Source of the DNA: JACMRI01 sp043778625
GTDB taxonomy: Bacteria > Bacteroidota > Bacteroidia > UBA4408
Length of the DNA stretch: 49,680 nucleotides
Direction of reading: 5' to 3'
NCBI GenBank assembly: GCA_043778625.1
Contig: JAYWFU010000141.1
Span: 1 to 49,680, forward strand
Both the position numbers and the translations under genes were made by a program. Shown one piece after another: positions 8,109 through 18,408 of this stretch; position 1 is the first letter of the stretch, and every line of letters begins with the position of its first letter. The notes beneath the pieces were generated by a model. That model had not been told where the DNA came from. It did not search any database and was given only the letters and a program-made list of their open reading frames with translations.

Positions 8109-10706
8109 TTAAGCCTCTGGAGTTTCCTCTTCATCAGCCGTGTTATCCTCTTCACTTAGCGGAGGTAATACATCGGTTGAGTTAACTATTACTAATGGAT
8201 TACCGTATTCGTCTAACGTTGCTGTAAACACAGGGTTTCCGTCTTCGTCAACTTCCACCTCGTCTTGGTGGTCTACTTGTGTTATTGATGCTATGGAGTC
8301 CTTATCATTTAAGTTTATTAAGCGTACACCTTGCGTGTTACGCCCCATTATGCGCAACGATGCTACCGTTAAACGAATAGTAATACCGCTACGGTTTATA
8401 ATCATTAAATCGTGCGTATCGTTTACGTTTTTAATAGCTACTAATGTGCCTGTTTTATCAGTTACGTTAATAGTTTTTACACCTTTTCCACCACGCTTGG
8501 TTACACGGTATTCGTCAATATCGGAGCGTTTTCCGTATCCTTTTTCCGATAGTACTAATACATTTGATGTGGCAATGTCTTGTATACCAATCATTCCTAT
8601 TACCTCATCGTTTTCGTCCTCTAAGGTTATACCACGCACTCCTGTTGCATTACGCCCCATTGAGCGCACACCACTTTCGTTAAAACGCACTACTTTACCA
8701 GCTTTAGCTGCAAGCATTATTTCGTCGTTACCTGATGTTAATATTGCTTCTAATAACGTATCATTCTCATCAATAGTTATGGCATTAATACCGTTGGAAC
8801 GTGGGCGAGAGTAGGCTTCTAGCGTAGTTTTTTTAATTGTACCTTTTTTGGTACACATCATAATAAAATTATTGTTGAGGTATTCTACGTCCGATAAATT
8901 TTTAACATTAATAAAGGCTTTTACTTTATCGTTAGGTTCAATGTTTATTAAATTTTGTAATGCACGTCCTTTGGTTGTTTTTTCGCCTTCGGGAATTTCG
9001 TACACTTTTAACCAAAAACATTTTCCTTTTTCGGTAAATAGTAATAAGTAATTGTGGGTTGATGCTACAAACAGATGCTCCACAAAATCTTCGTTGCGGG
9101 TAGCAGCACCTCGTGAGCCACGTCCACCACGATTTTGCACCTTAAATTCGCTTAGTAACGTACGTTTAACATAGCCCGCATGCGATATAGTTATTACTAC
9201 ATTTTCGTCGGCTATTAAGTCTTCCATATTCATTTCGCCACTGGCAAATTCAATAGTGGTACGACGTTCATCGGCATATAAACGTTTCATTTCGGTAAGC
9301 TCATCTTTTATAATTTGCATACGCACATCTTCGTTATCCAATATATTATTTAAGCGACTAATAAATGCTACTAATTCGTCAAACTCTGCTTTTAATTTAC
9401 CTCGCTCTAAACCAGTTAATACGCGCAAACGCATTTCTAATATGGCACGAGATTGTAGTTCGCTTAATGCGTATTTAAGCATTAGCTCCTCACGGGCTAC
9501 ATCAGGCGTATCAGCAGCTCTAATTATTTTAATTATTTCGTCAATATGGTCTAAAGCTATTAAGTAGCCCTCTACTATATGTTTACGTTCTTCAGCCTTA
9601 CGTAATTCATATTTAGTACGGCGCACCACAACTTCGTGACGATGCTCTACAAAGTTTGATATTAAATCTTTAATATTTAATTGCTGCGGACGGCCTTTAA
9701 CCAAGGCAATATTATTAATGCTAAAGGTAGATTGTAGCTCAGTGTATTTGAATAATTTGTTTAATACTACATTGGCAATAGCATCACGCTTTAGGTCAAA
9801 TACCATACGCAAGCCATCACGGTCGCTTTCGTCGCGTATGTCGCTAATACCATCAATTTGTTTATCGTTTACCAATTCGGCTGCACGCTTTATTAGTTCG
9901 GCTTTGTTAACTTGATACGGTATTTCGTGTACTATAATTTGTTCCTTACCAGTTTTGCTTACTTCAATGCTTGTTTTTGAGCGGAGCACAATGCGTCCTC
10001 GCCCTGTTTCAAACGCTGAACGCACGCCTTCGTAACCATAAATAATTCCGCCCGTTGGGAAATCAGGTGCCTTAATGTGTTGCATTAAGCCTGTAATATC
10101 TATTTCGTTATCGTTAATGTAAGCAATAGTTGCGTCAATGGCTTCGCCTAAATTGTGTGGCGCCATGTTAGTAGCCATACCTACTGCAATACCCGACGAA
10201 CCATTGATAATTAAGTTGGGTACTTTGGCAGGCAATACGGTGGGTTCTTCGGTGGTATCGTCAAAATTCAAACGAAAATCAACAGTTTCTTTATCAATGT
10301 CTGACAGTAATTCCTCCGCTATTTTACGCAAACGAACCTCTGTGTAACGCATTGCTGCTGGAGGATCGCCGTCCATTGAACCAAAGTTACCTTGCCCGTC
10401 TACCATCATATAACGTAAATTCCAGCTTTGTGCCATACGTACCATAGCATCGTATACTGAGGTGTCGCCGTGCGGGTGATACTTACCAAGTACCTCTCCA
10501 ACAATACGAGCCGATTTTTTGTAAGCAGTGTTTGACCTAACACCTAGGTCCAGCATACCATAAAGAACTCTACGATGCACTGGTTTTAAACCATCGCGTA
10601 CATCGGGCAAAGCCCTTGATACTATTACGGACATTGAATAGTCAATGTACGCAGTTTTCATTTCCTCCTCAATATTGATATTGATTATTTTATCGCCTTC
10701 TGCCAT
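8109..10706 (-). CDS. gyrA: DNA gyrase subunit A
   Basis: The A subunit of the ATP-dependent type II topoisomerase cuts and religates DNA. The catalytic tyrosine lies in AAMRYTE (Y121). The quinolone-determining region reads HPHGDTSVYDAMVRMAQ, with Thr82 where E. coli numbering has Ser83, and the acidic residue at D86. The winged-helix/tower region is followed by a coiled-coil with the C-gate and then a six-bladed beta-pinwheel. The GyrA box is seen as QNRGGRGSRG near residue 525, which supports gyrase rather than topoisomerase IV. The protein ends in an acidic tail (residues ~830-865), as in many GyrA proteins. The length of 865 is normal. The gene is transcribed alone and divergently from clpC. 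Confidence 0.97.
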   Translation of the reverse strand: MAEGDKIININIEEEMKTAYIDYSMSVIVSRALPDVRDGLKPVHRRVLYGMLDLGVRSNTAYKKSARIVGEVLGKYHPHGDTSVYDAMVRMAQSWNLRYMMVDGQGNFGSMDGDPPAAMRYTEVRLRKIAEELLSDIDKETVDFRLNFDDTTEEPTVLPAKVPNLIINGSSGIAVGMATNMAPHNLGEAIDATIAYINDNEIDITGLMQHIKAPDFPTGGIIYGYEGVRSAFETGRGRIVLRSKTSIEVSKTGKEQIIVHEIPYQVNKAELIKRAAELVNDKQIDGISDIRDESDRDGLRMVFDLKRDAIANVVLNKLFKYTELQSTFSINNIALVKGRPQQLNIKDLISNFVEHRHEVVVRRTKYELRKAEERKHIVEGYLIALDHIDEIIKIIRAADTPDVAREELMLKYALSELQSRAILEMRLRVLTGLERGKLKAEFDELVAFISRLNNILDNEDVRMQIIKDELTEMKRLYADERRTTIEFASGEMNMEDLIADENVVITISHAGYVKRTLLSEFKVQNRGGRGSRGAATRNEDFVEHLFVASTHNYLLLFTEKGKCFWLKVYEIPEGEKTTKGRALQNLINIEPNDKVKAFINVKNLSDVEYLNNNFIMMCTKKGTIKKTTLEAYSRPRSNGINAITIDENDTLLEAILTSGNDEIMLAAKAGKVVRFNESGVRSMGRNATGVRGITLEDENDEVIGMIGIQDIATSNVLVLSEKGYGKRSDIDEYRVTKRGGKGVKTINVTDKTGTLVAIKNVNDTHDLMIINRSGITIRLTVASLRIMGRNTQGVRLINLNDKDSIASITQVDHQDEVEVDEDGNPVFTATLDEYGNPLVIVNSTDVLPPLSEEDNTADEEETPEA

Positions 10707-10853
10707 TTGTTCAGTAAATTAATTGTAGCATGTGTTTTGCTAATTTCTTTGCGTGAAAGTACCATTTGTAACCATATAAACACTATTTTACTTCCACTTA
10801 ATTTTTTAACAATTTAACCAAATAATGTGTTAATAAAATCAATTAACAATTAA

Positions 10854-10883
10854 TTGCTACCACTTGTGTATATTATACATTTG
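10854..10883 (+). promoter_or_regulatory. clpC promoter, Bacteroidota type
   Basis: TTG at 10854-10856 is separated by 19 nt from TACATTTG at 10876-10883, matching the Bacteroidota sigma-A consensus (TTG, ~19-21 nt, TAnnTTTG). The clpC ATG follows 57 bases later. Confidence 0.65.
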
Positions 10884-10940
10884 ATAAGTACAATGTTGTT
10901 GATTTTTGATTAATTTAACACCACTAAAAAACTAGAACTA

Positions 10941-13511
10941 ATGGAAGCAAAATTTTCGCCCAAGGTTAAAGAAATAATAGGCTATAGCCGCGAAGAGGCT
11001 ATGCGCCTAGGACACGACTACATAGGCACCGAGCACATGTTATTAGGCATTATACGTGATGGCGAAGGATTAGCTGTTAAAGTATTGCAAAATTTTAACA
11101 TTAACCTGCAAGAGTTGCGTAAGCAAATTGAGCAAAACACTAAAATTAGTAGCCGACCAATTAATAACTTAATAAACATACCCCTAATAAAACAAACCGA
11201 GCGAGCATTAAAACTAACCTACCTCGAAGCCAAATCATTTAAGAGCGAAACCATTAGCACTGAGCATTTAGTGCTTGCTATACTTAAAATAGAAGATTCG
11301 TTGGCAGTAAATTTATTGGCTCACTATAACGTAACTTATGATAATTACCGCATGGCATTAGAAGAAAACATGGGAACATTTGGCGATGATACTCGCATTG
11401 AATTTCCAACAAATAGAAAAGCAGTGGACGACGAAGGAGACGATGACGCATTTGCAAATACGGCTAAAAACAATCCGTCGAAACCAGGCGAGAGTAAATC
11501 AAAAACGCCAGTGTTAGATAACTTTGGGCGAGATTTAACCAAAGCTGCCGAAGATGGTAAACTTGACCCTGTAGTGGGGCGTGAGCAAGAAATTGAACGA
11601 GTATCGCAAATACTTTCGCGTCGCAAGAAAAACAACCCTATATTAATTGGTGAGCCAGGTGTTGGCAAATCGGCCATTGCCGAAGGTTTAGCGTTGCGTA
11701 TTGTGCAACGTAAAGTATCGCGCGTATTGTTTGGTAAACGTGTGGTAACACTTGATTTGGCAAGCCTTGTAGCGGGTACTAAATACCGTGGACAGTTTGA
11801 AGAGCGTATGAAAGCTGTAATGAATGAGCTTGAAAAATCGCCTGACGTAATTTTGTTTATTGACGAAATTCATACTATTATTGGTGCAGGCGGAGCAAGC
11901 GGTTCAATGGACGCAAGTAACATGTTTAAACCAGCATTAGCCCGTGGCGAACTACAATGTATTGGGGCTACTACACTGGACGAATACCGCCAACATATTG
12001 AAAAAGATGGTGCTTTGGAGCGTAGATTTCAAAAAGTAATTATTGAACCAGCTTCAATTGAAGAGTCGTTAGTAATTTTACAAAATATTAAAGAAAAATA
12101 CGAAACACACCACAACGTAACCTATACTGACGAAGCCATTAAAGCCTGTGTATTGCTTACACAACGCTACATGAGCGACCGTCACCTACCTGACAAAGCA
12201 ATAGATGCGTTAGACGAAGCTGGCTCACGTGTACATATTAAAAACATAAACGTGCCCAAGGCTATTATTGATGTAGAGAAAGAAATTGAAGACATTAAAA
12301 TAGAAAAAAACAAAGTGGTACGTAGCCAAAAGTATGAAGAGGCGGCACGCTTGCGTGATACCGAACGCCAATTAATTGAAAAATTAGAAGCTGCTAAAAA
12401 AGCGTGGGAAGAAGATACTAAAAACAACCGTGAAACCGTTACTGAAGAAAACGTAGCCGAAGTAGTAGCCATGATGACAGGCATACCTGTACAGCGTGTG
12501 AGTACTAATGAAAGTTCGAAATTAGTAACAATGGGAGAAGCGTTAAAAGATAAAGTTATTGGGCAAAATGATGCCGTGGCTAAAATTGTAAAAGCCATAC
12601 AACGTAATCGTGCAGGGTTAAAAGACCCAAATAAACCAATAGGATCATTTATATTCCTAGGTCCTACAGGTGTGGGCAAAACACAATTAGCTAAAGAATT
12701 AGCAAAATATTTATTTGATACCGAAGAGGCATTGATACGTATTGATATGAGTGAGTACATGGAGAAATTTGCCGTAACTCGGTTAATTGGTGCGCCTCCA
12801 GGATATGTAGGCTATGAAGAAGGCGGACAACTTACTGAAAAAGTACGTCGTAAACCTTACTCAATAATATTATTAGACGAAATTGAAAAAGCACACCCCG
12901 ATGTATTTAACTTATTGTTATCAGCATTAGATGATGGTCAAATGACCGACTCATTGGGGCGTAAAATTGATTTTAAAAACGCGATAATTATTATGACTTC
13001 TAACATTGGTGCACGCCAATTAAAAGATTTTGGTAGTGGGGTAGGATTTAATACTGGTGCTAAACAAGAACAACAAAGTGATGCTAACAAAGGTGTAATT
13101 GAGGGCGCTTTGAAAAAAGCATTTTCACCTGAGTTTTTAAATCGTATTGATGATATTGTAGTATTTAACTCGTTAACCAAAGAAAACATTCATTCGATTA
13201 TTGATATTGAGCTAGCCAAATTGTACAAGCGTATTGAGCAAATGGGTTACAAAATAACCATGACTGATGACGCTAAAGATTTTGTGGCCGATAAAGGTTA
13301 TGATGCAGCATTTGGTGCTCGTCCGTTAAAGCGTGCTATACAAAAGTATGTAGAAGATGCAATGGCCGAGGAAATAATTAAATCGAACATCACTGAAGGC
13401 GATACAATTGAAATATCATTTGATAAAGAAAAAAGTGAAATTGTAGTTACAACCATTAAGCCAATTGCTGAAACTGGAACTACAAAAAAGAAAAAAACTA
13501 AGGAAGAATAA
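10941..13511 (+). CDS. clpC: ClpC-type AAA+ unfoldase
   Basis: This hexameric ATP-dependent chaperone feeds proteins into ClpP. Two Clp_N repeats occupy residues 1-~145 (starting FSPKVKEIIGYSREEA). The first AAA+ domain has Walker A GEPGVGKS at 237-244 and Walker B LFIDEIH. A middle domain with a UVR-like motif (KYEEAARLR, about 464) distinguishes ClpC from ClpB and ClpA. The second AAA+ domain has Walker A GPTGVGKT at about 574-581 and LLDEIEKAHPDV. A C-terminal D2-small domain with GARPLKRAIQ follows. The lysine-rich tail KKKKTKEE is normal. The gene stands alone with its own promoter and a long bidirectional terminator. The length of 856 is typical. Confidence 0.96.
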   Translation: MEAKFSPKVKEIIGYSREEAMRLGHDYIGTEHMLLGIIRDGEGLAVKVLQNFNINLQELRKQIEQNTKISSRPINNLINIPLIKQTERALKLTYLEAKSFKSETISTEHLVLAILKIEDSLAVNLLAHYNVTYDNYRMALEENMGTFGDDTRIEFPTNRKAVDDEGDDDAFANTAKNNPSKPGESKSKTPVLDNFGRDLTKAAEDGKLDPVVGREQEIERVSQILSRRKKNNPILIGEPGVGKSAIAEGLALRIVQRKVSRVLFGKRVVTLDLASLVAGTKYRGQFEERMKAVMNELEKSPDVILFIDEIHTIIGAGGASGSMDASNMFKPALARGELQCIGATTLDEYRQHIEKDGALERRFQKVIIEPASIEESLVILQNIKEKYETHHNVTYTDEAIKACVLLTQRYMSDRHLPDKAIDALDEAGSRVHIKNINVPKAIIDVEKEIEDIKIEKNKVVRSQKYEEAARLRDTERQLIEKLEAAKKAWEEDTKNNRETVTEENVAEVVAMMTGIPVQRVSTNESSKLVTMGEALKDKVIGQNDAVAKIVKAIQRNRAGLKDPNKPIGSFIFLGPTGVGKTQLAKELAKYLFDTEEALIRIDMSEYMEKFAVTRLIGAPPGYVGYEEGGQLTEKVRRKPYSIILLDEIEKAHPDVFNLLLSALDDGQMTDSLGRKIDFKNAIIIMTSNIGARQLKDFGSGVGFNTGAKQEQQSDANKGVIEGALKKAFSPEFLNRIDDIVVFNSLTKENIHSIIDIELAKLYKRIEQMGYKITMTDDAKDFVADKGYDAAFGARPLKRAIQKYVEDAMAEEIIKSNITEGDTIEISFDKEKSEIVVTTIKPIAETGTTKKKKTKEE

Positions 13512-13516
13512 GATTT

Positions 13517-13573
13517 AGTTTACATCAATAAAAAAGCTCGCAAATTTTGCGAGCTTTTTTATTGATGTAAACT
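13517..13573. terminator. Bidirectional terminator between clpC and the WG-repeat gene
   Basis: A perfect inverted repeat with 27-bp arms (left arm begins AGTTTACATCAATAAAAAAG) closes on a 3-base loop. The GC-rich core GCTCGCAA is flanked by A/T runs, so it can stop transcription from both convergent genes. Confidence 0.9.
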
Positions 13574-13601
13574 TTGATTATTAAATTGCTTTGAGCCTAA
13601 G

Positions 13602-14741
13602 CTAATTATTTTGCAATTTATTTAGTACTACATTTAACTCTTCAATTGTTTTGTATATAGGTTGTAGTATCCACTCTTCGTCGGTGTTAAGTACACCATA
13701 TAATCCATTATTGATTTGCGCTTTTATACATGTTCCGTCATAAGTACTCAAGTACCTATAGTTGCAAGGTAGTACTGTAGCTAGTGTATTATTTATAGCC
13801 CCATCATTTCCGTTTATGGTTATTATTGCTATTCCGTGATTAAAGGCGTTACACTCTTCCACATCGTGCGCCAACATTTTTTGCCCTTGTTTATTAATAT
13901 AATTACTACCTGTTGCCGTTTCAACTACTGCATAGCCTTCATTAAAATCTTCAGTTTTCAAGTATTGTGGTATAATATTCCATTGACTTTTTTCATCTAT
14001 ATACCCCCATAATTTAGTACTACTATCTTGCTTAGGTATTAGCTTTAATTGCGCTAACGCAAGTATCGCATTCAAATTAATAGTGCCTTTGTATTTATTA
14101 TGTTCCTGTATGAATTTAGCAATACTATCCGCATTATAATTGTGCGTATAGTTGGTAAACAAAGCGTTCCAAGCCATTGGAGCATTGGTAGCATTAGGTA
14201 CTTCGGTTACAAATTTTAAACTACCAGCATACACATTATAATTAGTAATGTATAGCGCATACAGTTTTTCGTAGGCCGTGGCAAGCATAGTATTGTTAGG
14301 GTTTTCGGTAATAAATTTTTTGAGCGATGGTATTGAATAATTTAATTTATAACTATCAAATACTAATGCGTCGTGTTTTTGTTGTGCTTGAATGGCGTAA
14401 CTAGTAGTGGGATATAGCTGCGTGTACTTTTGTAACGAATGTATAGCATCGTAACTTAATGCGTAGTTGTATAAATTTTGGTGTAACAATTGCGCAATTG
14501 CAGGAGTGTAGCTACTGTTAGGAAACATTGTAATAAAACGTTGGTACTGAGCTGCATCATTGCACTGCACTAACTGTGTGTACAGTAAATTATGGTAATG
14601 TTTTTGCAAATCGGAACTTGTTTTTTTGTTTGAATTAGTTAATTTAAACAACTGCTCTAACGAAAAGTTTTGCCCTTTGCTTGTAACTCCTGTAACAACG
14701 AGCACTACAGCAATGCAAATTGTGGTAACTAATTTAATCAT
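13602..14741 (-). CDS. Secreted WG-repeat protein
   Basis: This 379-residue protein starts with a signal peptide ending at about residue 24 (GVTSKGQ). Residues 40-240 form a helical region with repeated units of TPR-like or outer-membrane-lipoprotein character (LYPTTSYAIQAQQKH, ENPNNTMLATAYEKL). Residues 245-375 hold WG-type repeats: LWGYIDEKSQWNIIPQY, a degenerate middle unit (SNYINKQGQ) and GLYGVLNTDEEWILQPIY. WG repeats are common in secreted Bacteroidota proteins and have no enzymatic role assigned. It is convergent with clpC. Function is unknown; a periplasmic or surface binding role is a guess. Confidence 0.75.
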   Translation of the reverse strand: MIKLVTTICIAVVLVVTGVTSKGQNFSLEQLFKLTNSNKKTSSDLQKHYHNLLYTQLVQCNDAAQYQRFITMFPNSSYTPAIAQLLHQNLYNYALSYDAIHSLQKYTQLYPTTSYAIQAQQKHDALVFDSYKLNYSIPSLKKFITENPNNTMLATAYEKLYALYITNYNVYAGSLKFVTEVPNATNAPMAWNALFTNYTHNYNADSIAKFIQEHNKYKGTINLNAILALAQLKLIPKQDSSTKLWGYIDEKSQWNIIPQYLKTEDFNEGYAVVETATGSNYINKQGQKMLAHDVEECNAFNHGIAIITINGNDGAINNTLATVLPCNYRYLSTYDGTCIKAQINNGLYGVLNTDEEWILQPIYKTIEELNVVLNKLQNN

Positions 14742-14852
14742 AGGTATTATTGATGTTTAAATTCCCTTTACTCTTATTTTTAAGTTTAATTAACTTATTT
14801 ATTCCTATTAAATTCATCTTTTATTTACGTCTTGTGTAGTTATTGCTACTCC

Positions 14853-17800
14853 CTACATATTCCTCCTATACTGCCCTCCTACTTCAAATAACGCATGGGT
14901 AATTTGTCCTAACGAGCAGTATTTACTGGCTTCCATAAGGTTTTCAAATATATTGCCGTTGGCTATCGCTACTTGTTGTAGTTGTTTTAATAACGCAGGA
15001 GTTGTGTTAGCATTACCGTCTTGTAAGTGTTTAAGCATAGTTATTTGGTATTGCTTTTCTTCCTCAGTGGCACGTATTACCTCACTTGGCACTACGGTAG
15101 GGCTTCCTTGGCTACTAAGGAAGGTGTTTACGCCTATTATTGGGTATTCACCCGTGTGTTTAAGCATTTCATAATGCAGGCTTTCCTCCTGTATTTTGCC
15201 ACGTTGGTACATGGTTTCCATTGCGCCTAACACGCCGCCACGCTCGTTAATGCGGTCAAACTCCGCCAATACGGCTTCCTCCACAAGGTCGGTTAGTTCT
15301 TCAATAATAAACGAACCTTGCAATGGGTTTTCGTTTTTGGCCAAGCCCAATTCTCGGTTTATAATAAGCTGTATGGCCATAGCACGGCGCACACTAGCTT
15401 CAGTAGGGGTGGTTATGGCTTCGTCGTAGGCATTAGTGTGGAGGCTGTTGCAGTTGTCGTATATGGCATACAAAGCTTGTAAGGTAGTACGTATGTCGTT
15501 AAAATCAATTTCTTGTGCGTGCAAGCTACGTCCGCTAGTTTGTATGTGGTATTTAAGCATTTGCGAACGCTCATCTGCACCATACTTTAGCTTCATTGCT
15601 TTAGCCCATATACGGCGGCTTACACGGCCTATTACAGCATATTCAGGGTCAATACCATTGCTAAAAAAGAACGATAAGTTAGGTGCAAATTTATTAATAT
15701 CCATACCACGGCTTAGGTAATATTCTACAAACGTAAAACCATTGCTTAGGGTAAGGGCAAGCTGTGTTATAGGGTTAGCGCCTGCTTCGGCTATATGGTA
15801 TCCACTAATACTTACGGAGTAAAAGTTGCGCACTTTTTCGTTAATAAAATATTGTTGCACATCGCCCATTACACGCAAGCTAAATTCGGTGCTAAATATG
15901 CAGGTGTTTTGTGCTTGATCTTCTTTTAAAATATCAGCTTGTACTGTACCACGCACTGCAGCGAGAGTATTGGTTTTAATAGTAGCATATACATCAGCAG
16001 GCAATACTTGATCGCCCGTAACACCTAATAATAGTAAGCCTAAGCCATTGTTACCCTCGGGTAATGCGCCTTGGTAGGTTGGTATGGCTTGATTTTTTGT
16101 TTTGTAGATAGCTGCAATTTTTTGTTGAACATCAGCTATCAAATTATTTTCGTCAATGTATAATTCACACTCTTGATCAATGGCGGCGTTCATAAAAAAC
16201 GAACATAATATTGCCGCAGGCCCATTAATAGTCATAGATACTGAGGTAGTAGGTGCCGCCAAACGAAAGCCGCTATATAGTTTTTTGGCATCGTCCAAGC
16301 AACAAATACTTACGCCACTATTGCCAATTTTACCATAAATATCAGGGCGAACTTCAGGGTCTGCACCATAAAGAGTAACGCTGTCAAAAGCAGTACTCAA
16401 GCGGGCTGCGGGCAATCCTTTACTCACATAATGAAAACGCTTGTTAGTACGCTCAGGGCCACCCTCGCCGGCAAACATACGGGTAGGGTCTTCGCCCTCA
16501 CGCTTAAACGGATATATACCGGCTGCGTACGGAAATTCACCAGGTACGTTTTCGCTCAATTGCCATTTAAGTACATCGCCCCAGGCTTGGTAGCGTGGCG
16601 TTACTACCTTAGGTATTTGCGAGTGTGATAGACTTTCGTAATGGGTTTTAATTTTTAATTCCTTGTCGCGTACTTTAAACGTATAGTACTCGTTTTTGTA
16701 CTGTGCACGCTTGGTGTCCCAGTTATCAATTAGTTTTTTGTTTTGCCCGTCTAGTTTTAAACTCACTTCTTCGTACGTGGCCTGTAGTTGGGCTATTAGC
16801 GAGTCTTTATAGTCCAACTTCATTTCCATAACTGAGGCTATGGTGGTGTGTATGGCATATAATTTTTGAGCAATATTGCCTTGGTCGTTTACCCACTTGT
16901 CGTAGTTACGGCAAGTATCGGCAATCTCCGAAAGGTAGCGTGTGCGTGCAGGCGGAATGATGTAAATTTTTTCGCTCATTTCCTTAGTAATGGCAAAGTC
17001 TGATTTTAAATCAGCACCTGTTTTCTCTACCACTTTATCAATCACGGCTTTGTACAAGCGGTTCATACCTGGGTCGTTAAACTGGCTTGCCATAGTGCCA
17101 TACACTGGCAACGAGTCATCGTCTGCTTCCCATAAATTATGGTTGCGTTTGTATTGTTTTTTAACATCACGCAGGGCATCAAGTGCACCACGTTTATCAA
17201 ATTTATTAAGGGCAATAATGTCGGCAAAGTCCAACATATCAATCTTCTCTAACTGAGTAGCTGCCCCGTATTCAGGGGTCATTACGTATAGACAGGTATC
17301 GGAGTGTTCGGTTATTTCGGTATCACTTTGCCCAATGCCCGATGTTTCCAATATTATTAAATCATAATGTGCCGCTTTTACCACGTCCACGGCGTCTTTC
17401 ACGTATTTACTCAACGCTAAATTACTTTGGCGTGTAGCCAACGAACGCATGTACACACGTGGGTTGTTGATAGAGTTCATGCGTATTCTATCGCCGAGCA
17501 ATGCGCCGCCCGTTTTGCGTTTGGACGGATCAACGGATATTATGGCAATTTGTTTAGTGGGGAAATCAATTAAAAATCTACGCACTAATTCGTCCACAAG
17601 GCTCGATTTTCCTGAGCCTCCAGTACCTGTAATACCTAATACGGGCGTTTGTTGTGCTACTGTGGCTGTTGCAAATTTGGCTGCAAACTCTGCAGGAAAG
17701 TTTTCGGCAGCTGATATTAATTTAGCAATTGATTTTACATCTTTTTGCGCAAGATGATTTACCTCACCATTCAAATTATTACCCGTAGGGAAATCACAAC

Positions 17801-18224
17801 GTTTTAGCAAATCGTTTATCATACCCTGTAAACCCATGGCACGCCCGTCATCTGGGCTATATATGCGTTCTATACCATAATTTTCCAAGTCTTTAATTTC
17901 GGTTGGAAGTATAACACCGCCTCCGCCAGCAAATATTTTTATATGTCCGCAGCCGTTCTCTTTTAATAGGTCGTGCATGTATTTAAAATACTCGTTGTGC
18001 CCACCTTGGTAACTAGTCATAGCAATGGCTTGCGCATCTTCCTGTATTGCGCAGTTTACTACCTCTTGTGCACTACGGTCGTGCCCTAGGTGTATTACTT
18101 CGGCGCCACTGGCTTGTAATATTCGGCGCATAATATTTATGGCGGCATCGTGCCCATCAAACAATGAGGCAGCAGTAACTATACGTACGTGGTTAATTGG
18201 ACTGTATTTGGTTTGATCTTGCAT
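14853..18224 (-). CDS. icmF: Fused isobutyryl-CoA mutase / methylmalonyl-CoA mutase family protein (IcmF)
   Basis: IcmF is an adenosylcobalamin-dependent acyl-CoA mutase carrying its own G-protein chaperone. The order seen is: B12-binding domain at residues ~12-145 with DGHDAA (D23, H25 as the lower cobalt ligand) and SYQGGH; a MeaB/MeaI-like GTPase at ~190-410 with Walker A GTGGSGKS (200-207) and ALNKFDKRG as the G4 motif; a linker; and the catalytic TIM barrel from ~555 to 1123. The active-site region FPYAAGIYPFKREGEDPTR (near 563-580) has the IcmF form rather than the arginine/tyrosine pattern of methylmalonyl-CoA mutase. This suggests isobutyryl/n-butyryl- or related branched acyl-CoA substrates. 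At 1123 residues it matches the family. It is monocistronic, with a possible -7 element (CAAATTTA on the plus strand) at 18274-18281. No cobalamin riboswitch was seen upstream. Confidence 0.9.
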   Translation of the reverse strand: MQDQTKYSPINHVRIVTAASLFDGHDAAINIMRRILQASGAEVIHLGHDRSAQEVVNCAIQEDAQAIAMTSYQGGHNEYFKYMHDLLKENGCGHIKIFAGGGGVILPTEIKDLENYGIERIYSPDDGRAMGLQGMINDLLKRCDFPTGNNLNGEVNHLAQKDVKSIAKLISAAENFPAEFAAKFATATVAQQTPVLGITGTGGSGKSSLVDELVRRFLIDFPTKQIAIISVDPSKRKTGGALLGDRIRMNSINNPRVYMRSLATRQSNLALSKYVKDAVDVVKAAHYDLIILETSGIGQSDTEITEHSDTCLYVMTPEYGAATQLEKIDMLDFADIIALNKFDKRGALDALRDVKKQYKRNHNLWEADDDSLPVYGTMASQFNDPGMNRLYKAVIDKVVEKTGADLKSDFAITKEMSEKIYIIPPARTRYLSEIADTCRNYDKWVNDQGNIAQKLYAIHTTIASVMEMKLDYKDSLIAQLQATYEEVSLKLDGQNKKLIDNWDTKRAQYKNEYYTFKVRDKELKIKTHYESLSHSQIPKVVTPRYQAWGDVLKWQLSENVPGEFPYAAGIYPFKREGEDPTRMFAGEGGPERTNKRFHYVSKGLPAARLSTAFDSVTLYGADPEVRPDIYGKIGNSGVSICCLDDAKKLYSGFRLAAPTTSVSMTINGPAAILCSFFMNAAIDQECELYIDENNLIADVQQKIAAIYKTKNQAIPTYQGALPEGNNGLGLLLLGVTGDQVLPADVYATIKTNTLAAVRGTVQADILKEDQAQNTCIFSTEFSLRVMGDVQQYFINEKVRNFYSVSISGYHIAEAGANPITQLALTLSNGFTFVEYYLSRGMDINKFAPNLSFFFSNGIDPEYAVIGRVSRRIWAKAMKLKYGADERSQMLKYHIQTSGRSLHAQEIDFNDIRTTLQALYAIYDNCNSLHTNAYDEAITTPTEASVRRAMAIQLIINRELGLAKNENPLQGSFIIEELTDLVEEAVLAEFDRINERGGVLGAMETMYQRGKIQEESLHYEMLKHTGEYPIIGVNTFLSSQGSPTVVPSEVIRATEEEKQYQITMLKHLQDGNANTTPALLKQLQQVAIANGNIFENLMEASKYCSLGQITHALFEVGGQYRRNM

Positions 18225-18408
18225 TAGGATATATAGCTAAGTATAATTAAGTTTTTAATTGCTTGTAAAATGCCAAATTTAATTAAAAATAAGATTGTTT
18301 ATTATTGAATTTTAAACTAACTAATTTCAACTAAAATACTAAATTTGTTCATTGATGATTTAGTGTCATTTTATTCATTATTAATTAGAGTTTAAATATC
18401 AACAACTT

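Noticed and set aside
18225..18408. Cobalamin riboswitch before icmF
   Set aside because: No B12-box-like motif seen; only AT-rich sequence with two possible -7 boxes.
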